Shown piece by piece: positions 19,912 through 27,285 of a stretch of 47,194 bases of DNA. The DNA is taken from assembly GCA_027051195.1 (NCBI GenBank), contig JALUAB010000123.1, positions 1 to 47,194 of the forward strand. The letters run 5' to 3'. This DNA is from Hyphomicrobiales bacterium (lineage in GTDB: Bacteria; Pseudomonadota; Alphaproteobacteria; Rhizobiales; Aestuariivirgaceae). The notes under the pieces were generated by a model. That model saw nothing but the letters and a program-made list of their open reading frames with translations, had not been told where the DNA came from and did no database searches. Position numbers and translations under genes: made by a program. Position 1 is the stretch's first letter. The number at the start of each line of letters is the position of its first letter.

Positions 19912-20475
19912 ATGACGAACAGCCATCACGCCGACATGGAACGCATGCGTGCCGCTCGCCGCCGTCTGGCGCAGGTGCGCCAGCGCGTGCGCCGCCTTTC
20001 GTGGATGGCGCGCGATCCGGAAGAGCTGGACACGGAAGTACCCCTGCTTTCCCGCAACGCCTTCGTGCGGGCGCTGGCCCGCTTCCAGACCATCCGCCTG
20101 CGCCGCGAAAAGGCGGCGTTGCTGGCCTTTCGCCTGCCCGCCGATGACACGGACCTGCGCCGCGCCGTGGCCATGCACCTCATCGAGAATACCCGCAACT
20201 GCGATTCCCTGGGGTGCGCCGACGAACAGACCTTTCTCGTGCTGTTGAAGGGTGCCGACGACACCGGCGCGCACACCGCCTGCCGCCGCCTGCAGGCGGA
20301 TCTGCGCCAGCTCGCCGCCCGTCATCTGCACATGCTGCCCGTGGTGGAAGGCGCCTGCCTGCCGCTGCCGCCGGAAGTGGACGCCGCCGCGGCGTTGCAG
20401 GGTGTCCTCGTCCGCCTGCCGGGGGAAGCGGTATCACGCCCGCCGAAATTCTCCGCCACCGGCAAACGGGCCTGA
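19912..20475 (+). CDS. Degenerate GGDEF-like protein
   Basis: 187 residues, not assigned to a named family. The N-terminal 35 residues are basic and helical. From about 45 to 145 the layout follows a GGDEF domain: LLSRNAFVRALARFQ resembles the D-x-L-T-x-L-x-N-R-x-x-F helix, KAALLAFRL the first strand, then a helix, CADEQTFLVLL where R-Y-G-G-D-E-F-A-V-L-L is expected, and a final helix ACRRLQADLRQL. The Gly-Gly-Asp/Glu-Glu-Phe signature and the metal and GTP ligands are absent, so no cyclase activity is expected; it could be a c-di-GMP or protein-binding relic. AGGAGG lies 14 bases before ATG 19912, which is longer than usual. Only 7 bases separate it from the next gene, so both are likely co-transcribed. 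Confidence 0.65.
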   Translation: MTNSHHADMERMRAARRRLAQVRQRVRRLSWMARDPEELDTEVPLLSRNAFVRALARFQTIRLRREKAALLAFRLPADDTDLRRAVAMHLIENTRNCDSLGCADEQTFLVLLKGADDTGAHTACRRLQADLRQLAARHLHMLPVVEGACLPLPPEVDAAAALQGVLVRLPGEAVSRPPKFSATGKRA

Positions 20476-20482
20476 CCCGGCC

Positions 20483-21796
20483 ATGACGGAATCGTTCATG
20501 GAAAACTGGCCACTCATCCTCAGTGTCGTCATCCTGCTGCTGCTTTCGGCCTTCTTTTCAGGTTCCGAAACGGCGCTCACCGCCGCCTCGCGCGCACGCA
20601 TCGCCCATCTCGCCCGGCAGGGAGACGCCCGCGCGCTCATCCTCAAGGCCCTGCTGGACATGCCCGAGCGCCTCATCGGCGCCATCCTGCTGGGCAACAA
20701 CCTCGTCAACATTCTCGCCTCCGCCCTGGCCACCAGCCTGTTTCTCAAGCTGTTCGGCCCCACCGGCGTGGTCTGGGCCACCTTCGTCATGACCGCGCTG
20801 GTGCTCGTCTTCGGCGAGGTGCTGCCCAAGACCTACGCCATTCTGAACGCGGAGAAAATGGCGCTGCGCGTGGCCCCGGTCATCCGCTGGGTGGTGCGAC
20901 TGCTGGCGCCGGTGGTGATGGTGGTGGAGGCGCTGGTACGCCAGATGCTGAAGACCCTGGGCGCGGACGTGACCCGCGCGCACAACGTCCTCTCCTTCCG
21001 CGAAGAGGTACGCGGCGCCATAGAGATGCACCGCGAGCAGACGACGCAGCCGGCGCGCGACGTCTTCATGCTGGACGGCGTGCTGGATCTGCGTGAACTC
21101 ACCGTCGGCGACGTGATGGTGCACCGCACGCGCATGAAGAGCATCGACATCTCCCGTCCGCCGCAGGACATCCTGGAATACGTGCTGGCCCACGGCTTCA
21201 CCCGCTACCCGGCCTGGGAAAACAGCCCGGAGAACATCATCGGCGTGCTGCACGCGCGTGACCTTCTCTCGGCGCTGGCCGGAGCGCAGGGAGACATCTC
21301 GAAGATCGATGTGCGCGCCCTCCTGCTGCCGCCGTGGTTCGTGCCGGAGCACACCCCGCTGCTGGACCAGCTCACCGCCTTCCTGCGACGCAAGACCCAC
21401 TTCGCCATCGTCGTGGACGAGTACGGCGAGGTGCAGGGACTGGTGACGCTGGAGGACATCATGGAGGAGATCGTCGGCGACATCGCCGACGAGCACGACC
21501 GCGCGGGCCACACCGTGCGCCGCGAGGGCACGGCCTACATCGTCGATGGCGCCATGCCGGTGCGCGACTTCAACCGCGCCTATGGCTGGAGCCTGCCGGA
21601 GGATCTCGCCACCACCATCGCCGGCCTCGTCATCCACGAGGCGCAGACTATTCCTGAAGTGGGGCAGGTGTTCACCTTTCACGGCTTCCGCTTCGAGATC
21701 CTGGCCCGCGAGCGCCACCGTATCACCCGCATCCGCATGCAGCCGGTGGATGCCCGGAAGGCGCGGGCGGACGAGCCCGCCCCGGAAGACGCATGA
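20483..21796 (+). CDS. CNNM/CorC (HlyC) family membrane protein
   Basis: 437 residues with the standard layout of the family. DUF21/CNNM transmembrane domain is at about 1-185, starting with ILSVVILLLLSAFFSGSETALTAAS, containing GNNLVNILASALAT and ending near VMVVEALVRQM. Two CBS domains follow at about 210-330 (VMVHRTRMKSIDI, YPAWENSPENIIGVLHARDLL, IVVDEYGEVQGLVTLEDIMEEIVGDI). A CorC_HlyC transporter-associated domain comes last at about 345-425 (VDGAMPVRDFNRAYGW, TIAGLVIH). Such proteins are linked to Mg2+/Co2+ efflux or divalent metal homeostasis; direct transport is debated. An alternative start at 20498 is possible. It sits directly downstream of the GGDEF-like gene. Confidence 0.9.
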   Translation: MTESFMENWPLILSVVILLLLSAFFSGSETALTAASRARIAHLARQGDARALILKALLDMPERLIGAILLGNNLVNILASALATSLFLKLFGPTGVVWATFVMTALVLVFGEVLPKTYAILNAEKMALRVAPVIRWVVRLLAPVVMVVEALVRQMLKTLGADVTRAHNVLSFREEVRGAIEMHREQTTQPARDVFMLDGVLDLRELTVGDVMVHRTRMKSIDISRPPQDILEYVLAHGFTRYPAWENSPENIIGVLHARDLLSALAGAQGDISKIDVRALLLPPWFVPEHTPLLDQLTAFLRRKTHFAIVVDEYGEVQGLVTLEDIMEEIVGDIADEHDRAGHTVRREGTAYIVDGAMPVRDFNRAYGWSLPEDLATTIAGLVIHEAQTIPEVGQVFTFHGFRFEILARERHRITRIRMQPVDARKARADEPAPEDA

Positions 21797-21957
21797 GTGC
21801 CCGCACATGACCGGATTGTGAACAGCGAATGACACTCCGCCCGCTGCCACGACCTTGACACCGCCCGCCAAACGCGAAACGCTCGCATCTGTAGCCATCC
21901 GCCCTGCCATCCGCCGTTTCGGCCGGAGGCGATGCAGAACAATCGTGGAGTGTGCCC

Positions 21958-22644
21958 ATGAGCACGCAAAAGACCATCCTCGTCGTGGATGACGACCCGC
22001 TGCTGCGCGAGATGCTGCGGGAACAGTTCGCGCTTCATGACGAATTCCGCATTCTCGACGTGGAAAAGGCCGGCGAGGCCATCGAAACCCTCAGGCGGGA
22101 ACTGTGCGACCTGGTGCTGCTGGACGTGGGCCTGCCGGACATGGACGGCCGCGAGGCCTGCCGCATCATGCGCCGCAACGGCTTCGCCGGGCCCATCATT
22201 CTGCTCACCGCGCACGATTCGGAAGCCGACACCATCCTCGGGCTGGAATCCGGTGCCAACGACTACGTGACCAAACCTTTCCGCTTCGCCGTGCTGCTGG
22301 CGCGCATCCGCGCGCACCTGCGCCAGTACGAGCAGAGCGAGGGCGCCACCTTCCGCATCGGCCCCTACACTTTCCGCCCGGCGCAGAAGCTGCTCATTGA
22401 CGAGCAAGGGCGCAAGATCCACCTCACCGAAAAGGAGGTGGCGATCCTGAAGTTCCTCTACCGCGCCGGCGAACAGCCGGTCAGCCGCGACGTGCTGCTC
22501 TCCGAGGTCTGGGGCTACAACACCGGCGTCACCACCCACACGGTGGAAACGCACATCTACCGCCTGCGCCAGAAGATGGAACCCGACCCCTCGCAGGCCA
22601 CCATCCTGCGCACCGAGCCGGGCGGCTACCGGCTGGTGCCCTGA
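21958..22644 (+). CDS. OmpR-family response regulator
   Basis: 228 residues: a receiver domain (1-118) with the acidic pocket D11-D12, phospho-acceptor Asp56 (LLDVGLPDMDG), Thr84 (LLTAHD) and Lys106 (YVTKPF), then a winged-helix Trans_reg_C domain (about 130-226) with the recognition helix region VSRDVLLSEVWGYN and THTVETHIYRLRQKM. It should act as a phosphorylation-controlled DNA-binding regulator. No sensor kinase is adjacent, so its partner and regulon are unknown. GGAG (21947-21950) sits at good spacing before ATG 21958. A GTG start at 21952 is less likely. Confidence 0.92.
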   Translation: MSTQKTILVVDDDPLLREMLREQFALHDEFRILDVEKAGEAIETLRRELCDLVLLDVGLPDMDGREACRIMRRNGFAGPIILLTAHDSEADTILGLESGANDYVTKPFRFAVLLARIRAHLRQYEQSEGATFRIGPYTFRPAQKLLIDEQGRKIHLTEKEVAILKFLYRAGEQPVSRDVLLSEVWGYNTGVTTHTVETHIYRLRQKMEPDPSQATILRTEPGGYRLVP

Positions 22645-22667
22645 CCACTCACAGAAGTGGGGACATG

Positions 22668-22735
22668 CGCCCCGCGCCACCGCCCAGCCGCTCATGCCTT
22701 GCACACTATCGGGTGGTTGGGCGGGGCGCGGGGCG
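22668..22735. repeat. Long GC-rich inverted repeat between convergent genes
   Basis: Left arm 22668-22686 and right arm 22718-22735 pair over 18 bp with a single bulged A (22679), across a 31-base loop. The arms are almost wholly G and C. It lies between the response regulator stop (22644) and the ftsX stop (22752), which converge, so a bidirectional terminator or transcription-collision barrier is plausible. There is no U-run. Confidence 0.7.
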
Positions 22736-22751
22736 GCAGGCGGTTTGGAAA

Positions 22752-23714
22752 TCAGGCCCGGAACATGGCGGTGAGGATGCGCATGGCAGCCAGGCGCGCC
22801 GTCACCAGGGAAATGAGCGTGGCCAGCACCACGATGAGCAGCCACGAGACGTAGACCAGCAACGTGTGCCGCCCGCCGGCGAACAGCAACAGCCGGATAC
22901 TCTCGCCGATGCCCGCCGCCGGCGCCAGCAGCGAGAACAGCGCGAACGCCGCGAACGCCGCGAACGCGCCGGCGAAGGCGGCCAGAAACGCAGCCCGGAA
23001 GAAATGCAGCTCCACCTGCCGCGCGATGAAGCGGTCGTTGGCGCCGATGAGATGCAGCACCTCGATGGTGGAACGGTTGGCCTCCAGCGCCGCCCGCGCC
23101 GCGTGCACCACCAGCACTACCAGCGCCACCACCAGCAACGCCAGCACACCCACGCCCAGCCACAGCGCCGTTTCTGCCAGGTTGGACAATTCACGTACCC
23201 ATCGCCCGTGGGCATCCACTTGCACGTCGCCCATCTTCGCCTCGGTCAGTGCCCGCCGCAGATTCTCTGCCCGTGCCGGCCGTTGCCTGTCCAGCTCCAC
23301 GGCCACCAGCACCGGAATCGGCAGCTCCCCCACCGTGCCGGCATCGCCCAGCCACGGCTGCAGAAGCGCCCGGCTTTCCTTCACCCCCAGCACACGCACC
23401 GAACGCACGCCGCGCTGGCGCCGCAGGATGGCCGCCGCCTGGCGCGCCCGTTCCTCGACCTTGGACGGGGGCTCGTTTTCCCGTGGCAGCACCTGCGCCG
23501 TCATCTCGGAAACAACGCCGGCCGTCCATTCCGCCACCGCCACCCGCGTCAGCAGCACCCCGCCGGCGGCCAGCGCCGCCAGAAACACCATCACCGCCAC
23601 CGCCACCATGAAGGCGCGCATGGGCGCATGCATGCGCGGCAGCAGATTGCGCCGCATGCGCGAGGCGGCGGGCAGCTGCGGCTGCGCCGTCATTGGTGTT
23701 TCCCCGGAGCTCAT
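22752..23714 (-). CDS. ftsX: Cell division protein FtsX
   Basis: FtsX is the membrane subunit of the FtsEX complex that controls septal peptidoglycan hydrolases. The 320-residue protein has a basic cytoplasmic N-terminus, a first transmembrane segment (about 35-56, FMVAVAVMVFLAALAAGGVLL), a periplasmic domain (about 57-175), then three more transmembrane helices in the C-terminal half, including VLALLVVALVVLVVHAARAA and the end LLVYVSWLLIVVLATLISLV. The EANRSTIEVLHLIGANDRFIARQ loop is the FtsX signature. ATG 23714 overlaps the ftsE stop as ATGA, so translation is coupled and equal subunit amounts are expected. Confidence 0.93.
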   Translation of the reverse strand: MSSGETPMTAQPQLPAASRMRRNLLPRMHAPMRAFMVAVAVMVFLAALAAGGVLLTRVAVAEWTAGVVSEMTAQVLPRENEPPSKVEERARQAAAILRRQRGVRSVRVLGVKESRALLQPWLGDAGTVGELPIPVLVAVELDRQRPARAENLRRALTEAKMGDVQVDAHGRWVRELSNLAETALWLGVGVLALLVVALVVLVVHAARAALEANRSTIEVLHLIGANDRFIARQVELHFFRAAFLAAFAGAFAAFAAFALFSLLAPAAGIGESIRLLLFAGGRHTLLVYVSWLLIVVLATLISLVTARLAAMRILTAMFRA

Positions 23715-24448
23715 GGCACCTCCTGTTCCGCCATCGCCGCTTCGGCCCATGTCTGCGATGCGTGGATGGAAAGCCGCCCATCCCGCAAATGCAGCACCTG
23801 CGCCCCCGGCGTGGCGCGGATCAGCACCGGGTCATGGGTGGCTATGACCACCGTCGTGCCCATGCGGTTCAGCTCCACGAACAGCCGCAACAGACGCTTC
23901 GCCAGTGCCGGGTCCACATTGCCCGTGGGCTCGTCCGCCAGCAGGATCTCGGGACGCGAGACGATGGCTCGCGCGATCGCCGCGCGCTGCTGCTCGCCGC
24001 CGGACAGCACGCTGGGCCGCGCCTGCACGCGTTCGCCCAGCCCCACCCATTGCAACAGCTCCAGCACATCCTGCCGGTAGCGCGAGAGCTTCTCGCCCCG
24101 CACCAGCAGCGGCAGCGCCACGTTCTCGAAGGTGGAGAGATGCTCCAGCAGCCGGAAGTCCTGAAACACCACGCCGATACGTCGCCTGAGATCGGAAAGG
24201 GCGTTGCGCGGCAACGCGGCCGTGTCCTGCCCGAACAGTTCGATGGCCCCGCGGCTGGGCGCCAGCGCCAGATACATCAGGCGCAGCAGACTGCTCTTGC
24301 CGGCACCGGAAGGCCCGGTGAGAAAGACCATGTCGCCCGCGTTCAGCGCAAAGCTGACATCGCGCAGCACCTCCGGCCCGGTACCATAGCGCAGCCCCAC
24401 GTTCTCGAAGCGGATGATAGGCGCCGCCTGCGCCTCCATTTCCAGCAT
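23711..24448 (-). CDS. ftsE: Cell division ATP-binding protein FtsE
   Basis: The 245-residue ABC ATPase partner of FtsX. Walker A GPSGAGKS is at 45-52, Q-loop GVVFQDFRLLEHLSTFENVALPL, signature LSGGEQQRAAIARA, Walker B ILLADEPTGNVD and the H-loop VVIATHD. The FtsE-specific FENVGLRYGTGPEVLRDVSF start and HLSTFENVALPL stretch distinguish it from other ABC subunits. GGGGGC lies just before ATG 24448. A near-perfect CtrA box (24459-24473) starts only 10 bases upstream of the start, suggesting cell-cycle control of the operon. Confidence 0.95.
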   Translation of the reverse strand: MLEMEAQAAPIIRFENVGLRYGTGPEVLRDVSFALNAGDMVFLTGPSGAGKSSLLRLMYLALAPSRGAIELFGQDTAALPRNALSDLRRRIGVVFQDFRLLEHLSTFENVALPLLVRGEKLSRYRQDVLELLQWVGLGERVQARPSVLSGGEQQRAAIARAIVSRPEILLADEPTGNVDPALAKRLLRLFVELNRMGTTVVIATHDPVLIRATPGAQVLHLRDGRLSIHASQTWAEAAMAEQEVP

Positions 24449-24458
24449 GCCGCCCCCT

Positions 24459-24473
24459 TTTACGGCACATTAA
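24459..24473. promoter_or_regulatory. Near-perfect CtrA-type box between ftsE and the DUF3426-like gene
   Basis: TTTA (24459-24462), seven bases, TTAA (24470-24473) followed by CC. This differs from TTAA-N7-TTAA at one position and has the extended TTAACC right half seen at many CtrA sites. It overlaps the region before the ftsE ribosome binding site, where a bound protein would probably block ftsE transcription from upstream, and is 95 bases before the divergent gene. Confidence 0.45.
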
Positions 24474-24567
24474 CCATGATCGCGTTTCATGAACGCAACG
24501 AACGCACCGGCGGCACGGCGAAGGGCCGCCCTCGCACGAATCAGGTCTGTAGCACGGACACGGTGTC

Positions 24568-25236
24568 ATGATAGAGCAAACCGGCAGCGCCCTGAACCTC
24601 TCCGCCAGCGCCCTGCGGAAACCGCGACCGGTGCCACCCGCCACCCCTGCCGCCTCCAATGCCAGGGTGCCGGCAATCGCTTTTCCGGCACCGGCCAACG
24701 AAAACGCGAATGGCGTGGACGACGCCGCCCGCCTGGCGGCCGAGGCGCTGGCCCGGGAGAAGGCCCGCGCCGAACGCCACGCCCGCCGCCGGCGCGAACG
24801 CCGCCGATGGCTGCAACTGCTGATGTTCGTCGTGATCGTGTTCGCCGCGCTGCGCGTGTTCGCCGCACAGGTGGTGCAGGTGCTGCCGGGCATGGCCCAC
24901 CTCTACAAGACTGCCGGCATCACCGTGCAGGTTCCCGGTTTCGCCGTGCGCGGTCTGCGCATGCACTGGGTGCCGGGCGCCGATGGCACGCAGGAGCTGG
25001 CCATTGGCGGCCACCTCTACAACGATTCCCGCCGTCCCCTTCCCATGCCGCAGATCACGCTGGCACTGCTGGACGACATGGGTCGCGAGGTTTACCAGTG
25101 GCGCATTCCGCAGGGCGGCGCTGACACTCTCCCGGCGGGCGGTCGCGCGCGCTTCCACACCCGCATCGCCGATGTGCCGCCGGCCGCCATTTCCATGCGC
25201 CTGCGCATCCTGCCACGCAAGAGCACCACGCGCTGA
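24568..25236 (+). CDS. DUF3426-like membrane protein lacking the usual zinc ribbon
   Basis: 222 residues. A low-complexity Ala/Pro-rich start, a basic stretch (about 61-80, mostly Arg/Glu/Ala), a transmembrane helix (82-99) and then a C-terminal domain resembling the periplasmic DUF3426 region of MJ0042-type zinc-ribbon proteins: FAAQVVQVLPGMAHLYKTAGI, VRGLRMHWV, ELAIGGHLYNDSRRPLPMPQITLALLDDMGREVYQW, LPAGGRARFHTRI. In related bacteria the same gene next to ftsE/ftsX begins with a CxxC-type zinc ribbon. No cysteine is present here. It may have lost it, or the true start may differ. Function unknown. Confidence 0.65.
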   Translation: MIEQTGSALNLSASALRKPRPVPPATPAASNARVPAIAFPAPANENANGVDDAARLAAEALAREKARAERHARRRRERRRWLQLLMFVVIVFAALRVFAAQVVQVLPGMAHLYKTAGITVQVPGFAVRGLRMHWVPGADGTQELAIGGHLYNDSRRPLPMPQITLALLDDMGREVYQWRIPQGGADTLPAGGRARFHTRIADVPPAAISMRLRILPRKSTTR

Positions 25237-25323
25237 TTTCCCCTTTCCATCTCTTGCCATCGCCGCCGTTCGCGGGCATTGGAATAGCCATTCCGCACAC
25301 CCGTCAACGGCAGGATCACCGCC

Positions 25324-25929
25324 ATGACCACCCCGCATGCCAGCCCCGCCCGGGGCGAGATCGTCCGCCTCGACGGCGAACGCATCCGCGTCATCCACGA
25401 CGAACGCACCATCGCCGAGCGCGTGCTTGAGCTGGCGCGCGCGGTGGCGGCCAGCGAACCGGTGAACCTGTTGGTGGTGCCTGTGCTCAAGGGCAGCTTC
25501 ATCTTCGCCGCCGACCTCTTGCGCGCCTTCTACCGCGTCGGGCTGCTCACGGAGGTGGATTTCATGATCCTCGCCAGCTACGGCGCCGGCACCACCTCCT
25601 CCGGCACGGTGAACGTGCTGCGCGACATCGAGACGGACGTGGCCGGCCGCGACGTGCTGCTGGTGGAGGACATCCTGGAAACCGGCCGCACGCTGGCCGC
25701 CGCCCGCGACCTGCTGCGCGAGCGCGGCGCCCGCCGCGTCATGACCGCCGTGCTGCTGGACAAGCAGGTGGAGCGCGCCGCCGACGTGGCCGCCGACTTC
25801 GCCGGCTTCACCTGCCCGGACGTGTTCGTGGTCGGCTACGGCATGGACAAGGCGCACGCCTACCGCGAGCTGCCCTTCATCGGCGAGGTGCTGCCCAACG
25901 ACGATGATTCGGGAAGGACAGAAAGCTGA
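25324..25929 (+). CDS. hpt: Hypoxanthine phosphoribosyltransferase
   Basis: 201 residues of the PRTase fold. Hpt makes IMP (and GMP) from hypoxanthine/guanine and PRPP in purine salvage. Visible features are the VVPVLKGSFIFAADLL strand-loop, the flexible SYGAGTTSSGTV loop, the PRPP motif LLVEDILETGRTL, and the base-binding lysine/valine region DKQVERAADVAADFAGFTCPDVFVVGYGMDK. The conserved FTCPDVFVVGYGMD matches Hpt rather than adenine or uracil enzymes. Its place near ftsE/ftsX is common in alphaproteobacteria. It converges with the next gene, 7 bases away. Confidence 0.93.
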   Translation: MTTPHASPARGEIVRLDGERIRVIHDERTIAERVLELARAVAASEPVNLLVVPVLKGSFIFAADLLRAFYRVGLLTEVDFMILASYGAGTTSSGTVNVLRDIETDVAGRDVLLVEDILETGRTLAAARDLLRERGARRVMTAVLLDKQVERAADVAADFAGFTCPDVFVVGYGMDKAHAYRELPFIGEVLPNDDDSGRTES

Positions 25930-25936
25930 GGCCCGC

Positions 25937-26446
25937 TCAGGTCACGTCACAGATGATAGGCTCGTGCCCCGTGGCCCTCAAGAATCGCAGGAAGTCCTCG
26001 CGCCTGATGCTGGTGGTGGCGGTGTTGACGAGCGGGTGAAAGTTCAGCACGTCGTGTTCCATCATCCGCGTGTCCAGCACCACCGTCACCCGGCCCTCCG
26101 CATCGTTCATCAGGGCGAACGGCGTCACCGAACCAGGCTTCACCCCCAGAACTTCTTCCAGCAGTTCCGCCCGGCCGAAGGAAAGCCGCGCCGCGCCGAT
26201 GCGCTTGTGCAGTGCCTTCAGGTTCACCGGCGTATCCTCCAGCGCCACCACCAGCCACAGCCGTCCCTTTTTGTCCTTCAGGAACAGGTTCTTCGTGTGC
26301 CCGCCGGGAATGCGCCCGCGCAACGCCTTTGCATCCTCCACGGTGAAGGCCGGCGGATGCGTGACCGTGGTCGTGGAAATTCCCAGTTTCCCCAGAAAGT
26401 CAATCAGTTTTGCAGCCTCTTCTGGTGCTCGCGCAGGCCCGCTCAT
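25937..26446 (-). CDS. proX: Prolyl-tRNA editing protein ProX (YbaK/ProXp-ala family)
   Basis: 169 residues of the YbaK fold that hydrolyses Ala-tRNA-Pro made by mistake. Signatures are VTHPPAFTVEDAKALRGRIPGGHTKNLFLKDKKGRLWLVV with the catalytic lysine region GGHTKNL, KRIGAARLSFGRAELLEEVLGVKPGSVTPFAL, and the HPLVNTATTSI block near the C-terminus that is typical of ProXp-ala. The longer frame to 26548 has no family sequence, so ATG 26446 is used. It sits next to, but divergent from, the tRNA-Gly gene. Confidence 0.88.
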   Translation of the reverse strand: MSGPARAPEEAAKLIDFLGKLGISTTTVTHPPAFTVEDAKALRGRIPGGHTKNLFLKDKKGRLWLVVALEDTPVNLKALHKRIGAARLSFGRAELLEEVLGVKPGSVTPFALMNDAEGRVTVVLDTRMMEHDVLNFHPLVNTATTSIRREDFLRFLRATGHEPIICDVT

Positions 26447-26463
26447 GATCGTGCAAAACCCTC

Positions 26464-26492
26464 TTGAAATTCTCCTCGGCTTGCGCCATATA
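26464..26492 (+). promoter_or_regulatory. Sigma-70-type promoter of tRNA-Gly
   Basis: TTGAAA (26464-26469), a 17-base spacer and CATATA (26487-26492), 56 bases before the mature 5' end of the tRNA. Transcription would start near 26499. No other gene on the plus strand lies close behind it. Confidence 0.65.
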
Positions 26493-26548
26493 TCAGGGCG
26501 CCAGCGGGAAGGCCAGCGCGAGCAAGGCCCGACGGCTGGCAATTTCAT

Positions 26549-26623
26549 GCGGGCGTAGCTCAGGGGTAGAGCACAACCTTGCCAAGGTTGGGGTCGTGAG
26601 TTCGAATCTCATCGCCCGCTCCA
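26549..26623 (+). tRNA. tRNA-Gly (GCC)
   Basis: 75 bases including the encoded CCA. The acceptor GCGGGCG (26549-26555) pairs with CGCCCGC (26613-26619), followed by discriminator T and CCA (26621-26623). The D-arm reads AGCTCAGGGGTAGAGC, the anticodon stem is CAACC/GGTTG with loop TTGCCAA so the anticodon is GCC (26581-26583), and the T-loop is GTTCGAATC. It reads glycine codons GGC/GGT. A terminator follows at 26642. Confidence 0.98.
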
Positions 26624-26641
26624 TTCATTGAGATCCACTCG

Positions 26642-26668
26642 GCGCCGGAGCCATTCCGGCGCTTTTTT
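26642..26668 (+). terminator. Terminator of tRNA-Gly
   Basis: Perfect 8-bp stem GCGCCGGA/TCCGGCGC (26642-26649 and 26655-26662), 5-base loop, then TTTTTT. It closes the monocistronic tRNA unit. Confidence 0.95.
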
Positions 26669-26706
26669 CATGTGCGCGCCACATTCGTCTGTGCCAGAAT
26701 GGGCTC

Positions 26707-27279
26707 ATGCTGAAGACCCTGTTCGCATCCATCGCCCTCAGCGCCCTGCTGTTGAACGCCACGCTGGCACATTCGGGCAATGCCATGGCCTCGCTCCAAG
26801 GGCGCGGCGAGGCCGACCGCCTGCTGGACCGGCTGCGGACGGAGAAAGACCCGCGGGCGGCGAAGGCCCTGCGCGAGAAGCTCATAGAGGCGTGGCTGGC
26901 CGAAGGCCCGGTAAGCGCGCAGGTGCTGCTGAAGGAGGCCGCCCGTGCCCAGGCCGACGGGCTGGTGGAAACGGCGCAAAGGCTGCTCGACCTCGCCGTG
27001 CGCCGTTGGCCGGACTACGCCGAAGCCCGTTTTCGCCGTGCCTTCCTGCTCTGGCAGCGCGGCCGGGAAACCCAGGCTCTGGCAGAGCTGGACGCTCTGC
27101 TGGCCCGCCAGCGCATGCACTTTCCGGCCCTCACGCTGAAGGTGCGCATCCTGCTTTCTGCCGAACGCGTGAAAGAAGCCGCCGCCGCCTGTGAGAAGGT
27201 CGCGCGGACCTTCCCCCACTGGCAGGAGATGAAGCGCCGCTGCCAGCGCCTGCGATGGCGGCTGGAGCAGGAAACCTGA
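26707..27279 (+). CDS. Secreted TPR-like helical-repeat protein
   Basis: 190 residues. A signal peptide is likely (MLKTLFASIALSALLLNATLAHSG, cleavage near residue 22). The rest is helical, with two recognisable tetratricopeptide-like units: about 80-110 (AQADGLVETAQRLLDLAVRRWPDYAEARFRRAFLLWQRG) and about 111-145 (RETQALAELDALLARQRMHFPALTLKVRILLSAE), plus a final unit ending with FPHWQEMKRRC. It probably acts in the periplasm as a protein-protein scaffold. No partner gene is evident. It converges with the ABC1 kinase gene, 6 bases away. Confidence 0.75.
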   Translation: MLKTLFASIALSALLLNATLAHSGNAMASLQGRGEADRLLDRLRTEKDPRAAKALREKLIEAWLAEGPVSAQVLLKEAARAQADGLVETAQRLLDLAVRRWPDYAEARFRRAFLLWQRGRETQALAELDALLARQRMHFPALTLKVRILLSAERVKEAAAACEKVARTFPHWQEMKRRCQRLRWRLEQET

Positions 27280-27285
27280 TTCGCC

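Noticed and set aside
19275-19913. An N-terminal extension of purK to about 575 residues
   Set aside because: The extra 200 residues are purE read in another frame. PurE in the correct frame is a perfect match and ends in an ATGA overlap with purK.
21855-21883. TTGACA at 21855-21860 as a -35 of the OmpR-type regulator
   Set aside because: No acceptable -10 is found 16-18 bases downstream.
26549-26623. tRNA-Gly as an integration site next to xerD-like recombinase
   Set aside because: The tRNA is not followed by an integrase gene, has no second copy of its 3' end within the window, and xerD lies 11 kb away with a normal context.
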